A stretch of 64,000 bases of DNA. It comes from Tritrichomonas musculus. Lineage: Eukaryota > Parabasalia > Tritrichomonadida > Tritrichomonadidae. The position numbers and the translations under genes are program-made. Location of the stretch: assembly GCA_039105265.1 (NCBI GenBank), contig JAPFFF010000045.1, positions 620,001 to 684,000 on the forward strand, written 5' to 3'. Positions 58,901 to 64,000 of the stretch are shown here, piece by piece; position 1 is the stretch's first letter; every line of letters starts with the position of its first letter. The notes below the pieces were generated by a model. The model worked only from the letters and a program-made list of their open reading frames with translations, was not told the origin of the DNA and did not search any database.

Positions 58901-60511
58901 TTCTCGTGAAGGAATGAAATCCTTTTTGAATTTACCTCCTAGCTTCTCACATTTATCTACATGTCTGTTGAATCTGTCAATATGTTCATGTCCTTTGTGA
59001 ATGTATGAACCGCATTGCGGGCATATATGAATGTTTGTTAATGCTTCAGCATTGATGATGTACATGATGTGAAGTATCTTATCCTTTGAATACAACAGAG
59101 CTGAAAACGTTTTGTTTGATTCGTCTGTGTTATGCCATTGATCCTGTAAATCATAAATATGTTTCTCTTTGTCATATTCATAGATGTTGACATTAATGTT
59201 ATGCTTCTTCGCTGATTCTTTCATTTCTTCAATCGTGATTCCTTTGAATGAGTTTATTAATTGATTTGCTGCTTTTGTAGGTTTAGTTGAATAAGTTATT
59301 CCGTGGTCTTCACATAATATTTTCTTTGCTGCTGCGGTTCTGTTGGAGATTTTAAATGTTCGTGTTTCAATAAGTTGTTTATTCAAACAGCAAGCAAGAA
59401 ATCGATACCAACACAAACAATCATCAACGTTATCAATAATGATATATTTATTTTTAATGAATTCTTTTGGTAAATCATCAATCTTACCTGTTATCTGAAC
59501 GACTCGTGAAATTGTAAACGAAACAGACCAAACGATACATAATTTGATGTTTGAAGCTGTAGTTTCATATTCATGAATCTTTGATTCAATATACAGTTTA
59601 ACTTTGTCAATATCTTTACTCTCTCTAACTATTATCGGAATTGATGATTTATAGTTTTTCCATTTGATTTCACTTGCCTCATACGTGTACCTTTCGTTTT
59701 CATTCTTTGGTGGTATCTCAAATATGCCTGTCAATTGAAAATATATTTTGAACGGTTTCACTTCTTGTTTAAATACTGTTTCAGTCAAATATTCATTGAT
59801 GTCTTCAATTGATGATACACCGTTTTTGTAATATATTTTAATCGGTTCTTTACTGTCTTCATCTAATCGTTCAACCTTTTCACTATCATTTGGGAACTGA
59901 TCAATAAAATGACTGCAAGCTTCTACCGCTTCATCAAAGTTCTCAGGTTCATTGATTATGAAATATGAGTCATGTTTTGAATGAACACCTTTATAGCCAA
60001 ACTTTTTGAGATATTCAATTAATTCAGCATTTTCATTGTTAAATCGAATGTCTTCATATCGTTGAGGTTGTTTGTTTGTCTTTGGCGGTAATGGTCTTAA
60101 TAATATATTATCAGATTTGATTAATTGAAGGGCTTTGTTTAGAGCATCATGAGCTATTTTAATATTGACCTCGATTTGTTTTTGTTTTAGTTTTTGTTCA
60201 TCATCTTGTTCTTCTTCTTCAAATTGTTCCTCTTCCTCCTCTTCTTCTTCTGGTTCTTCTGCTTCTGCTTCTCTTTTCATTCTGTTAACGAAATCTAATA
60301 TTGATATGTCATTGATTCTATCACCTTCATGTTCTCTAAAACCGAATGAATTCAGATAGTTTTCTAAGATTGCCTTGAAATGTTTAACATCATAGTCAGA
60401 AGGTTTAGATGTTGATAAGCGAGGTTTTAATTGAAGTTCATTATTGATATACCTGATTTGTTCAATAACAAATGATTTGGTATCTTTTTGATAGTAATAA
60501 CGAGAACTCAT
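55931..60511 (-). CDS. Maverick protein-primed DNA polymerase B with inserted HNH domain
   Basis: 1526 residues. In order: an acidic low-complexity stretch (about 85-115); a Cys-containing DDCLCWYRFLACCLN segment near 370 that recalls the OTU-like block seen in Polinton polymerases; a zinc-finger-like CPQCGSYIHKGHEHIDRFNR near 495; exonuclease motifs YDFETME near 570, FNSSRFDSNLF near 672 and YNDNDVEMM near 806; an HNH-like treble clef (CHLCGEHF, LDRIDNNKGHQIDN, CAECN) at about 930-975; the GG motif near 1016; then polymerase motifs A (DFNSLYPS, about 1062), B (KISMNGSYGYDG, about 1262) and C (VDTDSLY, about 1360). This is the replication enzyme of the element. The HNH lies between the exonuclease and palm domains. 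Confidence 0.93.
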   Translation of the reverse strand: MSSRYYYQKDTKSFVIEQIRYINNELQLKPRLSTSKPSDYDVKHFKAILENYLNSFGFREHEGDRINDISILDFVNRMKREAEAEEPEEEEEEEEQFEEEEQDDEQKLKQKQIEVNIKIAHDALNKALQLIKSDNILLRPLPPKTNKQPQRYEDIRFNNENAELIEYLKKFGYKGVHSKHDSYFIINEPENFDEAVEACSHFIDQFPNDSEKVERLDEDSKEPIKIYYKNGVSSIEDINEYLTETVFKQEVKPFKIYFQLTGIFEIPPKNENERYTYEASEIKWKNYKSSIPIIVRESKDIDKVKLYIESKIHEYETTASNIKLCIVWSVSFTISRVVQITGKIDDLPKEFIKNKYIIIDNVDDCLCWYRFLACCLNKQLIETRTFKISNRTAAAKKILCEDHGITYSTKPTKAANQLINSFKGITIEEMKESAKKHNINVNIYEYDKEKHIYDLQDQWHNTDESNKTFSALLYSKDKILHIMYIINAEALTNIHICPQCGSYIHKGHEHIDRFNRHVDKCEKLGGKFKKDFIPSREALPYCPHILNNPVYLYCLSYGLSWKPTKHYITYDFETMEQKIEKKVSDKSVINSRLIPLSVSSCVKLDKGLITKNFDIRTNDFIANWIDWLFVVGCDVYVDKLNHLKSFIKGKSEDELNKIDTSLKTITVFGFNSSRFDSNLFKEQLIKNHWSIDSGMIGTATSLKQFILKSSKYPIRLRFIDAQAFVAGGTLKQFGIDFGGISNSSKGVFPYEAINSENYNEVLSKSEPFKYEDFYSYLNQKNPLTKADYEEYLIDSKRFPTRWDYLLSYNDNDVEMMIKPIDNLIQMNAEYKVDLISNLSLSKNASCIKYALAYKDFNPKNDYETINKSNTFKPTKKWWINKCDNYRKQDMKHNFCLQKGDSSLQMNQNQRDISKCVSEKDFEAFMKMYESNETGKCHLCGEHFTYENKPTLDRIDNNKGHQIDNCLLACAECNRLRQRDDDKITRTKIQLKKFCKLHHLPTLITDEKEYYNLRENITGGLSNVLHRVNIRGQTLINKLKYDAVNDRIISYDTSNIVSHVAGIDFNSLYPSSFSSVKHSFNPYHGGIMYMPGSFIKRFDVYDEDGNKNEKVFNAAMNIIHSKKRFNTNPEFIFKAEVKLRCPKNKINDLINFPPVFRNINIMNDEQTIGSYMYKYMKDNKLNSADKETRKLTMLLDTCGTFMTFSNYLLWFLIDHGLIVDDIKSLSLYEAHDGFNQFVCEFMKKRQDILSGKAHGNEKFYKISMNGSYGYDGMNSENFNKVRIVDKNKAFQLIASDTYRNGCKLSNDCYLIQSQPHSFKCNTCLQESFWTLDNAKYWYLTFLYDFLYKCIDMNKIHFNSVDTDSLYMSIAGDMNKPINQLFDYVIKDKTFYDKHIYSFMPNPAINDVYDEKKILGCCVEKFGANQIALCAKCYTIWSDDKTISLKLKGVSLKKNNIKSSDYKEVIDGQTVMKGKNINLQMNSQLMSKITVIKNALTAAHTKMLVLSNQCCCPYIHGMNASKYFIENH

Positions 60512-60604
60512 TTATGATATTATTAAAAAATCAAATTATTTGAATTTTGAAAAAATGTTAAATCAAAAAATAAAAAAATAATTCAGGTTTTTTATTTCAT
60601 TGAA

Positions 60605-61012
60605 ATGACAGAATTAATAGAGATAATGAAGCATGTTGAAGAAATACATCATTTGTTAACAATATTAATTGCTAAATCAGATGATAATGAAGGTTCATTT
60701 GACAATGACAATAATGATTCATCAGATGAAGAGAATCAAATAAAAGATGATAAACCAAAACGAGCTTTATTCAATTCATCAAAGTTCTTGAACGCTCATG
60801 ACCGTGAATTAGTTATACAGTTCCTTGATGATGAACGAATGAAAGAAATAATGAAACTACCACAACATAAACAAGCATCATTTGCAAAACAATTGATTCA
60901 AAAGCATTTAAATATAAATATAACATCATACATGATTAACAGGATTCTCACATTCAAAAGGCAAAAGACGCATGACAATGAAGATGACAATGATAATAAA
61001 AAGAGCTATTAA
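60605..61012 (+). CDS. Maverick small acidic/charged protein
   Basis: 135 residues. The first third is acidic (DDNEGSFDNDNNDSSDEEN) and the rest helical and charged (LVIQFLDDERMKEIMKL; ITSYMINRILTFKRQK), possibly a small DNA-binding helix bundle. It is divergent from the polymerase gene. The function is unknown. Confidence 0.5.
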   Translation: MTELIEIMKHVEEIHHLLTILIAKSDDNEGSFDNDNNDSSDEENQIKDDKPKRALFNSSKFLNAHDRELVIQFLDDERMKEIMKLPQHKQASFAKQLIQKHLNINITSYMINRILTFKRQKTHDNEDDNDNKKSY

Positions 61013-61018
61013 AAGGGG

Positions 61019-61110
61019 TAATTTTAACCTTCAATTGAAATCAAATAAATGACTTATATTTTAGGTATCAGTCATCAAAAATCATTTTGAAGTTTTTATT
61101 TTTGGTTTAA
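61019..61110 (-). promoter_or_regulatory. Maverick intergenic block, copy d, with hairpin
   Basis: AAAGGGGTAATTTTAACCTT CAATTGAAATC, followed by ATGACTTATATTTTAGGTAT CAGTCAT (ATGACT pairs with AGTCAT). It lies between the genes 60605-61012 and 61112-61357 and ends in a T-rich TTTTTATTTTTGG motif before the next ATG. Confidence 0.7.
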
Positions 61111-61111
61111 A

Positions 61112-61357
61112 ATGAATAGTGCCATTAATGGTTTGAGTTGCGATACATCATCTTTACACGCTCAGTTTAGAAGGGTAAAGGATAAGATATTTGATAAATG
61201 TATGAATTCTGAAGATGACGCATTAAACGGAACTTTTGATAAGATGATTCACATACTGTCGATATATAAACAGCTATTTAATGATATTGAATCAATTAAG
61301 ATACAATTAAGAACCATTGATGAACGTATTAAATCAGCTGAACAAATGACTTTATAA
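61112..61357 (+). CDS. Maverick small helical protein
   Basis: 81 residues, predicted to be helical (IHILSIYKQLFNDIESIKIQ), with no recognised domain. It begins after copy d of the repeated intergenic block, with a TTTTTATTTTTGG motif close to the ATG. Confidence 0.45.
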   Translation: MNSAINGLSCDTSSLHAQFRRVKDKIFDKCMNSEDDALNGTFDKMIHILSIYKQLFNDIESIKIQLRTIDERIKSAEQMTL

Positions 61358-61421
61358 ATGAATCATTGAATGGCTCATCATTAATGTTGTTTTATTTTTA
61401 CCTAAAACGAATAACTTAAAT

Positions 61422-61991
61422 ATGAATAAAGCACGTATTCTATCATCAGAAAACGATGCATCAGTTAAGCAGGAACAATCAACCAGTATTAATATAAACA
61501 TCAAACCAAAGCAACCACAACCAGTTGAATATCCATCAGTACAACCATTACCTCAAACATCTCAAGCCACAAATTTTACTATACCTCAGATGAGTGGAGT
61601 ATATCAATCACAGCTTCCAACAAACAACGTTTCCCTAGAAAGAAGTATCAGTGATATTGGAGCTGATATAACAGAACTTGAAGCCAGAAACAAATTCCTT
61701 GAGATATTGTTATCAATCTATGAAACAAACCCAATAAAAGTCAATGATTTATTAATTTGTCATTCAAATACATTAATGGAGCTCATCAAATTACTAACAC
61801 AAGCTGATAAAGTTGAATTGATTGTCAATGATGATTGTGCGTGTAATGGTTGTGTTTCTCGTTCCAAATATCTTTTAATTGATAGGATATTGGTTTACAA
61901 AAATAATGAATCAAATGACTTGAAATACAAATATAATAGCATTTATACAGAACTCATTAGACACAACATTTCATTGAAAACATGTATTTAA
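61422..61991 (+). CDS. Maverick protein of unknown function
   Basis: 189 residues. The first 75 are Gln/Pro/Ser-rich and probably disordered (KPKQPQPVEYPSVQPLPQTS); the rest is helical with a CACNGC cluster near residue 145. No family is recognised. It is part of a plus-strand run with the small membrane protein and the ATPase. Confidence 0.45.
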   Translation: MNKARILSSENDASVKQEQSTSININIKPKQPQPVEYPSVQPLPQTSQATNFTIPQMSGVYQSQLPTNNVSLERSISDIGADITELEARNKFLEILLSIYETNPIKVNDLLICHSNTLMELIKLLTQADKVELIVNDDCACNGCVSRSKYLLIDRILVYKNNESNDLKYKYNSIYTELIRHNISLKTCI

Positions 61992-62001
61992 AAACCAATA
62001 A

Positions 62002-62133
62002 ATGATATATGAAATATTAGTTGTTTCATTATTAACAGGTTTATTTTTAGTGAAGATTGTTGAAGTATCATTAATGATGCCTGACAAAGAACCAGAACTC
62101 AGTGAAGAGATAAGAACAAAAATGTATTCATGA
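62002..62133 (+). CDS. Maverick small membrane protein
   Basis: 43 residues from ATG to TGA. Residues of about 4-26 form one hydrophobic helix (ILVVSLLTGLFLVKIVEVSL), then a charged tail (DKEPELSEEIRTKM). It is 10 bases after the previous gene and 24 before the ATPase gene, so probably co-expressed. Small single-span proteins next to packaging ATPases are common in membrane-containing double jelly-roll viruses. The call rests on the open frame and hydrophobic profile only. Confidence 0.45.
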   Translation: MIYEILVVSLLTGLFLVKIVEVSLMMPDKEPELSEEIRTKMYS

Positions 62134-62157
62134 AGAGCTTTAACGAAAACTAAAGAA

Positions 62158-63102
62158 ATGAAAGGTTTCATGAAACCCACTCAGTTTAATTACAAAGAGA
62201 TTTTATTCTCTAGTGGTTCTGATTATGATGATGACCAAATGAGTTTTGCATTTGAATATGAATCATTCAAACCAACAGTTAATGAAAAGACATTTAATAT
62301 TGATGATGAGATGAATAAAGCTTATCAACGCAATGAATCAAAAATAAAGAATGAATCAATCAGACCGATCGCGAACGGCATCTATGCACAATACAATTCA
62401 TTGAACATACTTGTCGGAAATCAAGGAAGAGGAAAGAGCCATGTCGTTTTAAGAGATATCATTCAAATGTCAAGATTAAAGAACTCTGACTTTCATTTAA
62501 TCGTTTATATATCTAAGAGCGGAACAATCAATGACGCTACATTTATTGCTCAACGTGAATTGATTCAACTTCCGATCAAAGTCATTAGTGATTCAAATGC
62601 TGAAGAATATCTTAAACAACTTGATTTATATAAAGAATTGTATGATAAATATAGTTCGACTCCAAAAATAGTAATTAAAGGGACGGAGTCACCTTTTGCG
62701 AAGCAAAATGAAAAGAAGTTAAATGATATGTTTGAGTTTCTTCATATCGATAAGCTAGGTCAACCGAATAAACCGCTAAACACTATCATTCTTTGTGAAG
62801 ATGCGAGCCGTTCATTAATTTTAAAGACTGATTACTTTACAAATTATGTTTCACAGCTCAGACATAAACATTCAATCGTTTACATTAATATTCAGTTCTT
62901 CAAAGCAATCCAAACTGAATACAAGAATAACGCGACATCATTCTTTATCTTCAGTGGTTATTCAAGGCAAAAGCTAAGTTATGTATATCATCAAGTTCCG
63001 ATGCCAATTGAGTTTGAACATTTATGGCAAAAATATAAAGACTTATCAGGTCATCAATTCGTGTTAGTCAATACGAGAACAAATACAATTGAAATTCATT
63101 AA
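62158..63102 (+). CDS. Maverick genome-packaging ATPase (FtsK-HerA type, A32-like)
   Basis: 314 residues. Walker A GNQGRGKSH near residue 87, Walker B TIILCEDAS near 217, then LRHKHSIVYINIQFF with the Arg and Gln of the sensor region. This is the packaging ATPase common to Polintons, virophages and large DNA viruses, which would drive element DNA into a capsid. The gene ends four bases into the convergent gene 63099-63557. Confidence 0.87.
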   Translation: MKGFMKPTQFNYKEILFSSGSDYDDDQMSFAFEYESFKPTVNEKTFNIDDEMNKAYQRNESKIKNESIRPIANGIYAQYNSLNILVGNQGRGKSHVVLRDIIQMSRLKNSDFHLIVYISKSGTINDATFIAQRELIQLPIKVISDSNAEEYLKQLDLYKELYDKYSSTPKIVIKGTESPFAKQNEKKLNDMFEFLHIDKLGQPNKPLNTIILCEDASRSLILKTDYFTNYVSQLRHKHSIVYINIQFFKAIQTEYKNNATSFFIFSGYSRQKLSYVYHQVPMPIEFEHLWQKYKDLSGHQFVLVNTRTNTIEIH

Positions 63103-63557
63103 TCTAATATGAGCTGTTGTTGAACACCTACAAATAGTTGAGGTGTATTGATATTATATTTTTGTCTCATCTGTTCGATGAGTTCTTTTGTTTTCTTATC
63201 ATTGACTTTCCTGATACTGTAATTATAATACTTGTAATCTTTAAATGATTGTTCTTCATTTGAGCCTTCAGCGAAGAACTCAAGTGAATTCGTTGATATT
63301 CTTCTTCTGACATTTGATGTTAATGTTATATATTCGAGCCCGAGTTCAACAATCTTATCATAATATAATCGTTTAAATGCATTATCTTTGTTCTTCAATG
63401 ATATGTATATCACTTTAGCTTTATATGCAGCCTTTCCGCAAGGTATCGGGTATCTATCACACAATATTGAGAAATCACATTGTTTAAACTTCTCTGATTC
63501 ATCCAACATTTCAATAAGTGAATTAATGTAATCATAAACTTTTGGTGTACTTGTCAT
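63099..63557 (-). CDS. Maverick protein of unknown function near the right end
   Basis: 152 residues. A compact alpha/beta look (FSILCDRYPIPCGKAAYKAK; VIYISLKNKDNAFKRLYYDK) with no motif that allows a family call. Its position by the ATPase is where some Polintons keep the cysteine protease, but the His/Cys pattern of that enzyme is not evident. It starts 30 bases from the right terminal repeat, after TTTTTATTTTTG. Confidence 0.5.
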   Translation of the reverse strand: MTSTPKVYDYINSLIEMLDESEKFKQCDFSILCDRYPIPCGKAAYKAKVIYISLKNKDNAFKRLYYDKIVELGLEYITLTSNVRRRISTNSLEFFAEGSNEEQSFKDYKYYNYSIRKVNDKKTKELIEQMRQKYNINTPQLFVGVQQQLILD

Positions 63558-63587
63558 GTCTTTATCATGAAATTAAAAAACAAAAAT

Positions 63588-64000
63588 AAAAATAAAGTTC
63601 ATCAGCTTGAGAATGAATTAAATGAATTGTCTAATAAATGAGTTCTTCAAGTTCAGCTATTAATTGTTCAGGTCCTCCGTTCGTCGGAGGCAGCGAGTGT
63701 TCGCAGCTACCGTTGAATTTCTTTAGCTGGTTAATAAAGTGATTTATCTCTTTTAGTACTTCATCTATGATATCATCATTATCGTAGAGGTATTTTAAAG
63801 CGGGTCTCCATCCTTTTAGCTTTTTATTGATTCTATTAATGAGGGTGCTTAATTGTTCCTCCGTTTGTCGGAGGCAGCGAGTGCTCGCAGCTTCGGCTTG
63901 GTTTGACATTATAAATTGCTGATAAAAAAATAAAAAATTTTTGAAAGTTCTGTTTTTCGTTGTTGTTATTTTTGAATTTAAAACATCATCAGGGGGTACA
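63588..64000 (-). repeat. Maverick right terminal inverted repeat
   Basis: 413 bases, the reverse complement of 42078-42490. It ends GGGGGTACA at the window edge; any further bases or target duplication lie outside. Confidence 0.92.
63631..63909 (-). CDS. Maverick small TIR protein (right copy)
   Basis: The same 92 residues as 42169-42447, reading inward from the right end. Being in the terminal repeat, both copies share promoter and coding sequence. Confidence 0.55.
   Translation of the reverse strand: MSNQAEAASTRCLRQTEEQLSTLINRINKKLKGWRPALKYLYDNDDIIDEVLKEINHFINQLKKFNGSCEHSLPPTNGGPEQLIAELEELIY

Larger units (their letters stand above)
42078..64000. mobile_element. Maverick/Polinton element, looks whole
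   Basis: A unit of about 21.9 kb bounded by 413-base terminal inverted repeats (42078-42490 and 63588-64000). Between them are the hallmark genes of the family: integrase, protein-primed DNA polymerase B, packaging ATPase and a capsid-protein candidate, together with a fibre-like gene, an HNH nuclease and about a dozen small genes. All main frames are long and open, so no break is evident. The repeats agree exactly in length and encode the same 92-residue frame at both ends, which points to recent insertion. An adenain-type protease, common in other Polintons, was not recognised. The right repeat ends at the window edge, so the true ends could extend beyond 42078 and 64000. Confidence 0.93.

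Noticed and set aside
63099-63557. Adenain-type cysteine protease
   Set aside because: Position would suit, but the expected His and Cys blocks are not evident by eye.

Overview
The window is nuclear DNA of a trichomonad parasite or commensal, most likely a Tritrichomonas-type species. The evidence is very AT-rich spacers, intronless genes, short 5' leaders with TCAYTW-like initiators just before several ATGs, and families typical of this group: BspA-like leucine-rich repeats, DUF3447/ankyrin proteins, BTB-like plus F5/8 type C proteins, divergent caspase-like peptidases, Rho/Rab-like GTPases and a Maverick (Polinton). The species is inferred from gene content only.

Layout. 1-42 kb is host DNA. 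Genes that look whole (or run off the edge): a BspA-like protein (2-1510, cut by the window edge), a Golgi-type glycosyltransferase, a PPP phosphatase, two BTB-like/F5-8C paralogues (11.3 kb and 27.8 kb), a CoA-dependent acyltransferase-like protein, an atypical Rho GTPase, a DUF1963-like protein, an ABCB half transporter, an Ile tRNA, an STE-type kinase, a caspase-like protein and a 1652-residue ankyrin protein. Between them lie decayed genes: a bacterial-type GH3 glycosidase piece, a SNARE piece, a DUF3447/ankyrin gene, a second BspA gene, an ankyrin-kinase gene with 188-bp tandem repeats, and unrecognised fragments. Several small non-autonomous DNA elements are visible. The clearest is a 651-bp MULE-like insert with a 10-bp target duplication inside the ankyrin pseudogene.

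At about 38.74-39.80 kb a sharply GC-rich island carries a decayed bacterial rplJ-rplL segment, including an L10-leader-like stretch. It resembles Bifidobacterium or other actinobacteria and is embedded in AT-rich trichomonad sequence.

42.08-64.0 kb is a Maverick/Polinton of about 21.9 kb that looks whole, with 413-bp terminal inverted repeats that match in length and content. It carries integrase, packaging ATPase, protein-primed DNA polymerase B with an internal HNH domain, a capsid-protein candidate, a 1041-residue spike/fibre-like protein, a separate HNH nuclease and about a dozen small proteins. The right end of the element coincides with the window edge, so the right-hand target duplication is not visible. 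The genes read as one replicating and packaging unit: polymerase (replication), integrase (insertion), ATPase plus capsid proteins (packaging) and a fibre-like protein (possible attachment). Repeated intergenic blocks and a T-rich motif before several starts suggest its own regulatory signals.
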